Assembly: GCA_018823285.1 (NCBI GenBank)
Contig: JAHJIQ010000041.1
Location: forward strand, 1 to 33,158
DNA from: Pseudomonadota bacterium
GTDB taxonomy: Bacteria > Desulfobacterota > Desulfobulbia > Desulfobulbales > JAGXFP01
Direction of reading: 5' to 3'
DNA: 33,158 nt
Made by a program: the position numbers and the translations under genes. Below the pieces are notes generated by a model. The model saw only the letters and a list, made by a program, of their open reading frames with translations, was not told the DNA's origin and ran no database searches. Position 1 is the first letter of the stretch. Each line of letters begins with the position of its first letter. Positions 1 to 8,129 of the stretch are shown piece by piece.

Positions 1-1440
1 ACAGTTGTTGCTGCTGTTGAGATGAGCGCTGCCCTTGCCCGGGGCGGTTGTGTTGTTGTGACACGACCCGCAGGCGCCGCTGACCTCCAGATGGTCGGTA
101 TTGGCCGGGATCCAGCCGGTGGTGGTGTGGCAGGTGTCACATGTGTTGCTGCTGGCGATATGGCCATTGTTCTTGCCCGGGGCCGAGGTTCCGTTGTGGC
201 AGGAAGCGCAGGGGGCGGTGATGACCGAATGGTCGACTCCGGCCGGGATCCAGCCGCTGGTGGTATGACATAGATCGCATTCGCTCGCGGTCTGGAGATG
301 GGTCTGCGGTTTGCCGATGATCGACTGGCCGTTGTGGCAGCTCGCACACCTGCCGGTGATTTCCAGATGGTCCACGGTTACCGCCGGTACCCAGGCGACA
401 CTGTTATGACAGCTGTCGCAGTTGTTGCTGCTGTTGAGATGAGCGCTGCCCTTGCCGGGTGCGTATACATTGTTGTGACAGCTTGCACAATCGCCGATGA
501 TTTCGTTGTGATCAACTCTCGATAGAAAATTCCAGGCGCGGGTTACATGACACGCTGCGCAGTGATCGCTGCTCCGGATGTGGGTCTGCCCCTTGCCGAC
601 GGCAGTCTGGCCGTTATGGCAGCCGGCGCAGACGCCGTTGACTTCATTGTGGTCCACCTGTGAAACCGGTTTCCAGGCTCGGGTCACATGACATGCTTCG
701 CAGTTTGTGGTGGTGGTGGGATGGCCCGGCGTTTTCCCCGCGGTTGACCCGCCGTTGTGGCAGGTGGCGCATGCGGCCGCTGATGAGTGGTCCCATGTTG
801 CCGGTATCCAGCCATTTGAAGTATGGCAGTTTTCGCAGGTGTTGCCGGAGGGGATATGACCGCCATGTTTGCCGGGAAACCTTAGCCCATTGTGGCAGTC
901 AGCACAGCCGCTGCCGGTGGTGGCGTGATCAAAGCGCACCGCAATCCAGTTGTTGACCCCGTGACAATCTTCGCAATTGTTGCCGGAGGGGATGTGGGCG
1001 CCGTCCTTGCCGGGAATTTTTACTCCGTCATGGCATTTTACACAGCTGCCGGATGCTTCAGTCGCGTGACTGAATCGGATGGTGCCATTCCAGCTTAAGT
1101 CCGAATGACATTCGCCGCATTCGGTAGTGGTCGGGATATGATTTGCCGTTTTGGTGGACGCGGAAACCTCGCTGCCCTGGCTGTGACACTGGTTGCACCG
1201 TTTGGGGGTTCCCAGGAAAATGCCGCGGACATGGCATTGTTCACATTTAATTCTGCCGTGCGCCCCGGAAAGTTCATATCCTGACAGGAGAAGGTGGTCA
1301 AATTCAAAGTCGGACTGGCCCGCAGCACTTGCCACGGAAGTATTCCAGGCAATCGTGAAAAGCAGTGAAAGAATAACCGCCGCCGGTGGTATGATCCCGG
1401 TAAATGTGCCTGCCTCTCTATCCAATCCTTTTAATTTCAT
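1..1440 (-). CDS. Large multiheme c-type cytochrome, C-terminus beyond the window
   Basis: Reading the minus strand from the ATG at 1440 gives 480 uninterrupted codons to base 1. The first ~45 residues are a signal peptide (hydrophobic stretch, cleavage likely after ASA). Then come 18 complete CXXCH haem-binding motifs, and a nineteenth is cut by the edge. From about residue 150 on they form a tandem repeat of about 46 residues holding two CXXCH each, with the pattern C-x2-CH-x4-GWIPA-x3-DH, then CASCHNG-x3-GK and H-I/L-x-SSN. The extra histidines (DH, GH) suit bis-histidine haem ligation. The protein is expected in the periplasm or outer surface, carrying electrons. It starts 22 nt after the stop of the diheme cytochrome b gene, so both are probably one operon. 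The exact family is not identified, and the total length is unknown. Confidence 0.93.
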   Translation of the reverse strand, partial: MKLKGLDREAGTFTGIIPPAAVILSLLFTIAWNTSVASAAGQSDFEFDHLLLSGYELSGAHGRIKCEQCHVRGIFLGTPKRCNQCHSQGSEVSASTKTANHIPTTTECGECHSDLSWNGTIRFSHATEASGSCVKCHDGVKIPGKDGAHIPSGNNCEDCHGVNNWIAVRFDHATTGSGCADCHNGLRFPGKHGGHIPSGNTCENCHTSNGWIPATWDHSSAAACATCHNGGSTAGKTPGHPTTTTNCEACHVTRAWKPVSQVDHNEVNGVCAGCHNGQTAVGKGQTHIRSSDHCAACHVTRAWNFLSRVDHNEIIGDCASCHNNVYAPGKGSAHLNSSNNCDSCHNSVAWVPAVTVDHLEITGRCASCHNGQSIIGKPQTHLQTASECDLCHTTSGWIPAGVDHSVITAPCASCHNGTSAPGKNNGHIASSNTCDTCHTTTGWIPANTDHLEVSGACGSCHNNTTAPGKGSAHLNSSNNC

Positions 1441-1462
1441 GATCGACCGGGTTTCCGTTGAA

Positions 1463-2626
1463 TCAATACATATGGACGGCAACCACGTGCAGGGTTCCGA
1501 CGAAAATCAGCATGAAAAACAATGACCCGTGCAACAGATACCATTGGCCGGAAAGTCTTTCGTAGAATGAAAACTCAACTATTTCAAGAATGGCCCGCAT
1601 ATGTTCCTTGATGATTTTTTTGTTGGATTTGTGCTGCCATTTCAGCTCGCTTGCCGGCCAGCCCCCTCTCTTGGCCACCACTTTGAGTCCCCGCTTTAAA
1701 CCGCGGGTAAGAATGAAATAATTCAGGCGGCTCTTGATGCCGATGGTCATGATGCGAAGAACGCTCTCCAGTACACTGTGCGGGGGGGCAAGCACATGTT
1801 CTTCAAAATCCAGCAGCCTGCGTTTCAGTTTTGGTGCGTAATCAAAGATATGTTTGATGCTGGTTCTGTTGGCCTCGGTTTTTTCCTGCAGTTCCTGTAA
1901 TGACACTTTTCTGCCATACAGCCGGTAATGTACTTTCGTGTAGATGAACATATGGAAAAATCCACTCGCCGCAACCAGGAGAGTTATCGACAGGGCCACA
2001 ATACTGTTGAGGGAGCCGCCTGAGAAATTGGCATGAAACAGGATCAATGCAGGTCCAAGGGTTCCTAATACTATATGGAGGTTAAACCATAACTTGACCG
2101 GCCCGAAAATCTTCTGCAAAGGGAATTTTTTCCTGAGAGGATAAAGGAGTAGCATCAACATCATTATGCCGCCGATGATGCCCAGGTTGTATCCGATCCC
2201 GGATTCGGGGGTGAAATAGTTCTCGTCCTTCAGAAACCACCCGAAACCGAGAACAACCACCACGCAGCAGAAGAAGGTGAGAAGCGAATACCTTAAAATG
2301 GGTGCCGCCTGCATAAAGGTATAATCAACCTTCTTCCGCCCTTCTCCTGCAAAATAAGGATCGGTCTCTTCCGATATCCTGATCTTTCTGGTCGGCGCCA
2401 GGATGGAGGCGACGACATTGGCGGCAGGGGTGGCGGGATCTTCGCTGCGGGGTTTTGCGGTGCTTACTGCTGTGGGGATTACTGTGCGGGCATTGGTATG
2501 CGCAGCAGTTTTATGAAGATCAAGGGCCAGATTCCCCTGGAAATCAGCTGATTGACCCTCCGCATCAACACCCGCTTTTCCCGTGGTTCTCGACTTCTCC
2601 GTGATAGACAGTGGGATCGTGATCAT
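1463..2626 (-). CDS. Diheme cytochrome b-type integral membrane protein
   Basis: 387 residues. A Pro/Ala-rich polar N-terminal ~100 residues is followed by about five membrane helices (roughly 112-132, 147-164, 180-200, 207-230, 362-386). Two helices carry paired histidines exactly 14 residues apart, H184/H198 and H366/H380, the classic spacing for two b-haems in a four-helix bundle; H225 and H385 are further candidates. Between helices four and five lies a long basic cytosolic-type loop. The gene directly precedes the multiheme cytochrome c, so it plausibly passes quinol electrons to it. I do not recognise a named family. No clear Shine-Dalgarno precedes the ATG and the N-terminal segment is low in complexity, so the true start could be further downstream. 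Confidence 0.8.
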   Translation of the reverse strand: MITIPLSITEKSRTTGKAGVDAEGQSADFQGNLALDLHKTAAHTNARTVIPTAVSTAKPRSEDPATPAANVVASILAPTRKIRISEETDPYFAGEGRKKVDYTFMQAAPILRYSLLTFFCCVVVVLGFGWFLKDENYFTPESGIGYNLGIIGGIMMLMLLLYPLRKKFPLQKIFGPVKLWFNLHIVLGTLGPALILFHANFSGGSLNSIVALSITLLVAASGFFHMFIYTKVHYRLYGRKVSLQELQEKTEANRTSIKHIFDYAPKLKRRLLDFEEHVLAPPHSVLESVLRIMTIGIKSRLNYFILTRGLKRGLKVVAKRGGWPASELKWQHKSNKKIIKEHMRAILEIVEFSFYERLSGQWYLLHGSLFFMLIFVGTLHVVAVHMY

Positions 2627-2973
2627 TATTCAATGTCCGGAATGTGGATAAAATTTGTCCCGGAGATCAGGCCTTGGCTAAACCCGATTCCCCGGGACAG
2701 TGTACTTCTGCTGAGGGGCAGCAGGTCGGATGCGCGGATCCGACTTTCTGTTCACTCATAAAGCAAGGGTCATGCCATAAAGTGGCGAATCTGCCTATCT
2801 TGCCGATTTATCGACTGTATTGATTGTGCTGGGTGGGGATGAGGGTGCAGCTGGAGAAAAAAGTGACTGGATTTTACTACACATTGCAGTGGGGGGGATG
2901 GGAGGTGATGGCTGGTTTCTGACGGAGATTCAGGAAGATACAGGTTGTGTATGGATTTTGCTACACCAGGGTA
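2627..2973. other. Intergenic region between response regulator and cytochrome genes
   Basis: About 350 bases without a convincing gene. It must hold the end of the response-regulator transcript and the promoter of the cytochrome b/c operon, both on the minus strand. I could not pick out a confident sigma70 or sigma54 promoter or a terminator with a T-run. Confidence 0.5.
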
Positions 2974-4326
2974 TCATTTATATTCGTCCGTGGTAACCCC
3001 ATGTTTTTTCATGAGATTGTACAGGTCTGCCCGGTATTTTCCGGCAAGTGTTGCGGCTTTGCTCACATTGCCGCGGGTGGTTTTCAGAAGGTCCACGAGA
3101 TACTCCTTTTCGAATTTGTTGCGAGCGTCCTGAAATGGAGTCAGAGCATTTCCATCACTCTCTGCGGGCAGGATGAATTCTTCCCCGATTTTTTCGGTGT
3201 CGGCCATGGTCATTGCATATTCTATAGTGTTTTCCAGTTCTCTGACATTACCGGGCCAATCATGCAGCATAAGTTTCTGCATTGCCGCCGGGGTGAGGGA
3301 AAGGCCGGTTTTTGCCATCCGTTGTGAAAATTTATTGATGAAAAATCCGGCCAGAAGCGGGATGTCCTCTTTTCTTTCTTTTAAAGAGGGGAGCTCAATG
3401 GGGATCACATGTATCCGGTAAAAGAGATCTTCGCGGAACCGACCTTTTTCAACCTCTTCCTTGAGGTTTTTGTTGGTGGCAACAATAACCCTGACATCAA
3501 CAGGCACGGTTTCTTCACTGCCGAGAGGCTGGATCGTCCGTTCCTGCAGAACTCGCAAAAGTTTGGCCTGGAGTGAGAGAGGCATGTCGCCGATTTCATC
3601 AAGAAAAAGGGTGCCGTGATCCGCACGGGCAAAGAGGCCGAGGCTCTTTTTTACGGCGCCGGTGAAGGCACCTTTTGCATGCCCGAAAAGCTCGCTTTCA
3701 AGTAATGACTCCGGGATAGCGGCGCAGTTGATAGCCATAAAGGGTTGGTCTTTGCGAGGGCTGGAAAGATGGAGGGCTTTGGCGATCAGTTCCTTGCCGG
3801 TGCCGCTGGCGCCGTAGATCGCGACATTGGAATCGGTCGCGGCGATCCGGATGACCAGCTCCAGAACATGCTGCATCGATTCACTTCTCGCAATGATATT
3901 GCTGAAGTCGTATTTCTCTCCGATAAACTCCCGCAGCCTGTGGATCTCATCATTCAGCTGATTCTGTGCAGTAGCTCTTTTGAGTTGGAGCAGCAACTCC
4001 CGGGAATCAAAAGGTTTGGTGAGATACGTGAAGGCCCCCCGGGACATCGCATCGACCGCACTTTCAATGCTGCCGTGTGCCGTCAGAATGATCACCGGCA
4101 GGTCGGGTTGTTTCCGGTGGATTTCCTCCATCAGGGTGATTCCGTCCTGATTGACCAGCTGCAGATCTATCACCGCGGCGGAGAATCTGTTCTCCAGGAT
4201 CAGTTCCCTGGCCAGATCCTCATTCGAGGCTGGGGTGACAGCGTAGTCGGAGGCCTCAAGCCGGATCTGTATCAGTTCCAGCAGGTTGCGGTCATCGTCA
4301 ACGACAAGTATCTTTTGTTGCTCCAT
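2974..4326 (-). CDS. glrR: Sigma54-dependent response regulator, GlrR/QseF-like
   Basis: 450 residues with the three NtrC-family parts in order. The receiver domain (1-~120) has the acidic pocket D10-D12, phospho-acceptor D54 (AAVIDLQL) and the conserved K in YLTKPFD. The central AAA+ domain (~140-365) has Walker A GASGTGKE, the sigma54-contacting GAFTGA loop, and Walker B LFLDEIGD. The C-terminal Fis-type helix-turn-helix lies near 415-445 (GNVSKAATLAGKYRADLYNLMKKHG). It should activate sigma54 promoters when phosphorylated. The gene follows the lipoprotein gene by 9 nt and the kinase gene lies upstream of that, the same order as glrK-qseG-glrR in enterobacteria, which supports this subfamily. 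The targets are not visible here. Confidence 0.9.
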   Translation of the reverse strand: MEQQKILVVDDDRNLLELIQIRLEASDYAVTPASNEDLARELILENRFSAAVIDLQLVNQDGITLMEEIHRKQPDLPVIILTAHGSIESAVDAMSRGAFTYLTKPFDSRELLLQLKRATAQNQLNDEIHRLREFIGEKYDFSNIIARSESMQHVLELVIRIAATDSNVAIYGASGTGKELIAKALHLSSPRKDQPFMAINCAAIPESLLESELFGHAKGAFTGAVKKSLGLFARADHGTLFLDEIGDMPLSLQAKLLRVLQERTIQPLGSEETVPVDVRVIVATNKNLKEEVEKGRFREDLFYRIHVIPIELPSLKERKEDIPLLAGFFINKFSQRMAKTGLSLTPAAMQKLMLHDWPGNVRELENTIEYAMTMADTEKIGEEFILPAESDGNALTPFQDARNKFEKEYLVDLLKTTRGNVSKAATLAGKYRADLYNLMKKHGVTTDEYK

Positions 4327-4335
4327 GTACTTTAC

Positions 4336-5103
4336 TTACCTGTTCAACTGCTTCTTCTGCTGTTCGATATCCATGTCAATCTGCTGCATTTTCTCGATGA
4401 TCAGGAAAAGACCGGTCCACACCCTGGCCTCTTCCGCCAGGGAGGTTTCAGGGAATTTCCGGATCAATTCCTCAAAATAACCTCGGGACTTTACAAAATC
4501 TTTTGCCGGGTTGTCTATATGGGCATAGACGAGACCAAGATTGTACAGGGCCGCTGCTGTCGGGGAATCTTCGGTAGATTGCTCAAGAATGTCGATATTG
4601 CGAGCTATCGCCTTTTCAAAACGCTGTTCATCAGGTGTCGCCGTGGTCCAGGAGAAGGGATTCGGCCCTTCATCTGCAATGGGCTTCGGTTCACTTTTCA
4701 GTACCTCGAAATGTTCATAAAGACTGAGATAGGTTTTGGCCTCCCAGGTCAGAGGAGAATCAGGGAAATTCCGGACAAGTTTCTCGAAATAGTATTTGGA
4801 CAACCCGTAATCCTTTCCCTTGAATGCGTGATGGGCATAGGTTTCTCCCAATGCATACAAGGCTACATCCGCCGGTGATTTTGTCTCGCTCTCTTTGAGG
4901 ATCCTGTTTCCCTGGAGGATCACGGTTTCAAAGAAACCCATTTCCAGCGCATATCTATGGTGTGCCAGTTGCCTTTGGGGGCTCATGGTGTCTGCTATCC
5001 GGACCTTCTTTGCCGGAATACATGACTGCAAACCGACGCAGATGACTATGCCGGTAACGAAATATAAAAAGTGCTCCCTGATCCTTCCTGACTGGTAGCC
5101 CAC
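4336..5103 (-). CDS. TPR-containing lipoprotein of the two-component operon, QseG-like
   Basis: 255 residues. The N-terminus has a hydrophobic segment ending in GLQSC (C28), a plausible lipobox, so it is probably outer- or inner-membrane anchored in the periplasm. The rest is helical with two related blocks, around 80-140 and 180-250, each with an ALYxLGxxYAH segment and a YFEKLVRNFPDSPLTWEA-type segment, which read as outer-membrane-lipoprotein-style TPRs. Its first 58 bases overlap the end of the kinase gene, and no later start keeps the signal sequence, so the overlap is probably real. In enterobacteria the QseG lipoprotein between the kinase and regulator modulates kinase signalling; a similar accessory role is inferred from position, not from clear sequence identity. 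Confidence 0.8.
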   Translation of the reverse strand: MGYQSGRIREHFLYFVTGIVICVGLQSCIPAKKVRIADTMSPQRQLAHHRYALEMGFFETVILQGNRILKESETKSPADVALYALGETYAHHAFKGKDYGLSKYYFEKLVRNFPDSPLTWEAKTYLSLYEHFEVLKSEPKPIADEGPNPFSWTTATPDEQRFEKAIARNIDILEQSTEDSPTAAALYNLGLVYAHIDNPAKDFVKSRGYFEELIRKFPETSLAEEARVWTGLFLIIEKMQQIDMDIEQQKKQLNR

Positions 5104-6515
5104 GCTTTTCCTCCATGCGCAAGAATTATTTGCCTGACGGTAGCCAGCCCCAGGCCGGTTCCCTTGATACTTTCTCCGGTGGCTGGAATGACCTGCTGGA
5201 ACTTTATGAAGATCCGTTCAAGTTCAGCGGCGGGAATGCCAGGCCCGGTATCGGTGACGGAAAATTGTACATATTCATCAGCAACCTCGGCGCCGATCTT
5301 GATCTCTCCGTGTTGCGGCGTAAACTTCAGGGCATTGCCGATCAGGTTGCGAAAAACCTGTTTTATCCTTTCCTGATCTACATTCAGCCGGGGAAGATTG
5401 CTGACCGTGTTGGAAATGGTGATTGATTTTGCCTCTGCGAGAGGCATCAGCGTCGACAGGGATTCCTTGACCAGAGCCGCCATGTCGGTCGCTGTATAAT
5501 TGTAATCCAGCATTCCGGCTTCCATTTTTGCAAGGTCAAGGAGAGCGTTGACCATCTGGATCAGGCGTTCGCTTTCATGGGCGATGATGCCAAGGATTTT
5601 CTGTTGCCGTTCCGGCGATTTTGCGCCATGACCTTCAATAAGAAGATGTGTCCCCTGCTGAATGGAAGTGAGCGGTGTCCTGAGTTCATGAGACATGTGG
5701 GAAAAGAAATCCGACTTGATTGTGTCGATCGCCTGCAGCTTATGACACATGTCGTTGATTGAGACCGCCAGCTCGTGAATTGCCGGCGGGGAAGTGATAT
5801 GAAGATCCCCGGCAAAATTCCCCATGGAGATCTCTTTGGTTTTTGCCTTCATAATGTTCAGAGGAGTGATGATGCTTCTGGTAATGATCACCGCGATCAG
5901 TAGCCCGGTCAGCAGAGAGATTGTCGTAATTATAACTGCAATCGTGCTGACATTGATACTTTCTTCGCGCAGATTATTGATTTTACGAAAAACACCGGAC
6001 TCGCTTTCGTTTCTGATTTGAGCGAGTCTGCTGATCAGTGCATTGGCGGTTTTTTTCTTTTCATCCTCATAATATTCAGTCGGATAGGGTTCAGCGGAGA
6101 GGATTAGGGACTTTTCCGTCTCGATCAGTTGACTGAAGATTGTGTGTTTTAATTCGATCTCGTTCAGTGATTCTTTGCTTGTGATGGAAAATGTTTCTAC
6201 CTGGGCCTTTTTGAGCAGGGTGGTGAAGTCTGTTTTCGCCTGCAGATAGTTTTCGTATAATTTGACATCCTTTAATACCACGAATTTGCGATCGTAACGG
6301 CTTTCGGCCAGCAGGAGGTCCGAGAGTTTGTCGGAGATTTCCATGATCACGGTGTCATCATGGATGATTGATTCCATGAGTTGGTTAAACCGGTTGAGAT
6401 GACTGATGAAAAAAAGGCTCACCCCGGCGAACATGCTGAAGAGAAGCAGGTAGCTTGTTGCCAGTCGAGTAAAGATCGAGAATCTCATGGATTTGTACCG
6501 GTCAATTGCGATCAC
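5046..6515 (-). CDS. glrK: Membrane histidine kinase, GlrK/QseE-like
   Basis: 489 residues from a GTG at 6515; the ATG at 6488 (MRFSIFTRLATSYLLLF) is an equally good or better start. Two membrane helices (about 20-38 and 190-212) bracket a ~150-residue helical periplasmic sensor region. HAMP follows (ITPLN onward), then the HisKA H-box FFSHMSHELRTPL (phospho-acceptor H276), the N-box NLIGNALKF, the G1 box DTGPGIP and the G2 box GTGLGL. It should phosphorylate the response regulator encoded two genes downstream. The helical sensor domain and gene order match GlrK/QseE rather than NtrB-type kinases. The ligand is unknown. Its 3' end overlaps the lipoprotein gene, implying coupled translation. 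Confidence 0.9.
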   Translation of the reverse strand: MIAIDRYKSMRFSIFTRLATSYLLLFSMFAGVSLFFISHLNRFNQLMESIIHDDTVIMEISDKLSDLLLAESRYDRKFVVLKDVKLYENYLQAKTDFTTLLKKAQVETFSITSKESLNEIELKHTIFSQLIETEKSLILSAEPYPTEYYEDEKKKTANALISRLAQIRNESESGVFRKINNLREESINVSTIAVIITTISLLTGLLIAVIITRSIITPLNIMKAKTKEISMGNFAGDLHITSPPAIHELAVSINDMCHKLQAIDTIKSDFFSHMSHELRTPLTSIQQGTHLLIEGHGAKSPERQQKILGIIAHESERLIQMVNALLDLAKMEAGMLDYNYTATDMAALVKESLSTLMPLAEAKSITISNTVSNLPRLNVDQERIKQVFRNLIGNALKFTPQHGEIKIGAEVADEYVQFSVTDTGPGIPAAELERIFIKFQQVIPATGESIKGTGLGLATVRQIILAHGGKAWATSQEGSGSTFYISLPA

Positions 6516-6861
6516 CAGAAAATTTCATCGGAATTGTTCTTAAATATAACCTCCATTCTGCAGATGGCAAGGAGCGAGACGTTTTGCCAACAGGATCAAA
6601 ATGCGGAGAAGGGTATGCTGTAACAAGCCAGGTGCCGATGACTGTGAGCGATTCTTTCCTGTCGGAACCAACTCCGGTGGATGCAGATAATTTTGGAGAC
6701 GCCGGGAGGTGGAAGAATGAGCAATTGCTTTCGCAAATCCTTGCCTTGTGGTCATTCCTGGGTACTTTATCCGTAATAAAATACTTTGACTTGGGGTTCC
6801 TTTATTTTTCATACTGTCTTGAGGGATGTCTGAACATTACTATTTGAAGGAGATGAACGTC
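6516..6861. other. Intergenic region between kinase and small Cys-rich gene
   Basis: About 345 bases between two diverging genes. The right part holds the promoter of the small gene at 6862. No gene with a plausible start and composition is seen in the rest, and no kinase promoter could be fixed on the minus strand. Confidence 0.5.
6786..6815 (+). promoter_or_regulatory. Sigma70-type promoter for the small SAP-like gene
   Basis: TTGACT at 6786-6791 and CATACT at 6810-6815 are separated by 18 nt. It lies about 45 bases ahead of the well-placed ribosome binding site of the gene at 6862. It is a moderate match read by eye. Confidence 0.5.
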
Positions 6862-7044
6862 ATGAACATGAAGGATGTCAAGGAGAAGGCAAAAGTTCTG
6901 GGAGTCAACCCCGGAAAGATGAAAAAAACAGACCTGATCAAAACCATTCAGATGAAAGAGGGCTATGATGCCTGCTATGGCTCGGGAAACAAGAGCTGTT
7001 CCCAGATGGAATGCTGTTTCAGAAGTGAGTGTATCACGCATTGA
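6862..7044 (+). CDS. Small SAP/Rho-N-like Cys-rich protein
   Basis: 60 residues from the ATG at 6862, which has GAAGGAG at 6846-6852 at good spacing; an ATG at 6853 sits too close to it. The first 30 residues (MKDVKEKAKVLGVNPGKMKKTDLIKTIQ) look like the helix-extended loop-helix of SAP or Rho N-terminal domains, which bind nucleic acid. The last 23 residues hold four cysteines (C38, C46, C51, C52) plus C57, a possible metal site. Small proteins of this make-up occur in Desulfobacterota as far as I recall. The function is unknown; nucleic-acid binding is inferred from the SAP-like half. Confidence 0.75.
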   Translation: MNMKDVKEKAKVLGVNPGKMKKTDLIKTIQMKEGYDACYGSGNKSCSQMECCFRSECITH

Positions 7045-7352
7045 TGGTCAGGAACCGGAATAAAATCCAGGCTGCGGGTTTTGTATAATATCCTGTTGCG
7101 GTTTTGTTTCTGTTGGCAGTCTTCAGAAAAGGACTTGCGTAATCCGTAAGTCCTTTTCTCATTGAAACGGGCGGCGGCAGAGAGTGAACTTGACCTGTTC
7201 CTGGCTGAGGAGAGTGTTGTTGTTCAGGTTCAGCCGTTTATTGCGACATGTTGCTGGTTTTCATTTCGGGATGATGCTAAGATGCGGAGGAATTTGCATA
7301 TCGAACCTGATTTGACAACAAAATTTCAAACAGCTTAGTGGAGGGAATGCTC
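7045..7352. other. Intergenic region before dodecin
   Basis: About 300 bases. It contains the hairpin terminator at 7126-7158, then about 190 bases without a gene. A TTGACA at 7312-7317 could be a -35 element for dodecin, but no good -10 stands 16-18 nt after it. Confidence 0.45.
7126..7158 (+). terminator. Hairpin terminator after the SAP-like gene
   Basis: The inverted repeat GAAAAGGACTT...AAGTCCTTTTC has a stem of about 11 bp plus an inner CG pair and a short loop. The U-rich 3' arm acts as the T-tract, and the A-rich 5' arm makes it potentially bidirectional. Confidence 0.65.
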
Positions 7353-7562
7353 ATGCCTGGCAGTGTATACCAGATGGTGGAGTTTGTCGGAACAAGCAAG
7401 GTGTCATGGGAAGATGCAGCCAAAAATGCGATAATCCAGGCCCGGAAGAGCCACAGTGATATGCGGGTTGCCACAGTAAAGGAACTCGATATGACCATTG
7501 AAGGGGAGATGGTCGCGACCTACCGGACCAAGGTCAGCATTTCGTTCAAATATCATGTTTGA
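7353..7562 (+). CDS. Dodecin family protein
   Basis: 69 residues, the usual size of dodecins. It shows the family's layout: an initial strand VYQMVEFVGTS, a helix SWEDAAKNAIIQARKS, then two strands ending in TYRTKVSISFKYHV. Dodecins assemble as hollow dodecamers that bind flavins or coenzyme A and are thought to store or buffer flavin. The start is set by GGAGGG at 7340-7345, seven nt before the ATG at 7353; an in-frame GTG at 7338 lies inside that Shine-Dalgarno region. It stands alone between a terminator and the Cys-rich gene. The family assignment is confident, but ligand choice cannot be read by eye. Confidence 0.88.
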   Translation: MPGSVYQMVEFVGTSKVSWEDAAKNAIIQARKSHSDMRVATVKELDMTIEGEMVATYRTKVSISFKYHV

Positions 7563-7826
7563 ACGTGCCTTACGAAACCCAGTTTGTGATTCGAGATGTG
7601 GGTCATTCCTGCTGAGGGAGCCTTGTCGTTTGGTCTGACAGGGGTTTTCTCCGGTCGTGGGAATCAGTACCGGTCTCAAATTCCTGGTCGCAGCATGGAT
7701 GGGTGTCGAATGCCTGTCCCCTGGAGTTGGGTCCAGGGAGAAAAATGCAGTCGTTTGTTAAAAAAATATATTATATATGCGGTAAAAGAAAATGATCCAT
7801 ATGATATTCATGCTTCGGGGGGAGTT

Positions 7827-8105
7827 ATGGAACAGAAATGTCATGAGTTCTTCAGATGTACCCGTACGGGATGTCCCATGTTCAGCGAGAAAGAGACTAG
7901 AAACTGCTGGGAGGTCGCCGACACTTTCAATCATTGCCGGAACAATACCGGCAGGCAGGTTTCGGTAAAAGAAAAGGAAGAGTTCTGCGCCAATTGTCTT
8001 TATTTCACCTATCGCCGGAAGGTGGCATCTCAGGATGGGGCCGAAATCAGGTTTCCGAGCCGCTCCAAAGTCGTTCAGTCGGAAATGGCGCCGGGTAAGA
8101 TATAG
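7827..8105 (+). CDS. Small Cys-rich protein (CW-like motif)
   Basis: 92 residues from an ATG at 7827 preceded by GGGGGAG at 7818-7824; the frame is open further upstream but has no better start. Seven cysteines lie in the first 57 residues (C5, C11, C16, C27, C37, C54, C57), in segments CHEFFRCTRTGCPMF, NCWEVADTFNHC and FCANCLYF. The NCWEVADT block resembles Cys-Trp motif small proteins of Desulfobacterota, and the pattern suggests a metal site. It is followed at once by a strong terminator, so it is the last gene of its unit. There is no signal peptide, so it is cytosolic. Function unknown. Confidence 0.75.
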   Translation: MEQKCHEFFRCTRTGCPMFSEKETRNCWEVADTFNHCRNNTGRQVSVKEKEEFCANCLYFTYRRKVASQDGAEIRFPSRSKVVQSEMAPGKI

Positions 8106-8106
8106 T

Positions 8107-8129
8107 TCGGGGATGATCCCCGATTTTTT
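8107..8129 (+). terminator. Rho-independent terminator
   Basis: A 7-bp perfect stem TCGGGGA/TCCCCGA with a 3-nt loop is followed by six T. It starts one base after the stop codon of the Cys-rich gene. Confidence 0.88.

Noticed and set aside
1..1440. CRISPR-like regular repeats at the left edge
   Set aside because: The periodicity is the codon-level repeat of a multiheme cytochrome, with CXXCH motifs in an open frame.
2667..2759. 30-codon minus-strand frame MSEQKVGSAHPTCC... before cytochrome b
   Set aside because: No clear ribosome binding site and too short to judge; it may simply be leader sequence.
2619..2822. Plus-strand IIQCPECG start like an MJ0042-type zinc ribbon, continuing in another frame (CPGDQALAKPDSPGQC)
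   Set aside because: It needs a one-base frame shift after CPECG, has no ribosome binding site and lies across the start of the cytochrome b gene. It could be a remnant, but the evidence is too thin.
3745..4878. 377-codon plus-strand open frame
   Set aside because: It lies opposite the response-regulator and lipoprotein genes, whose motifs are certain; its own product has no recognisable domain.
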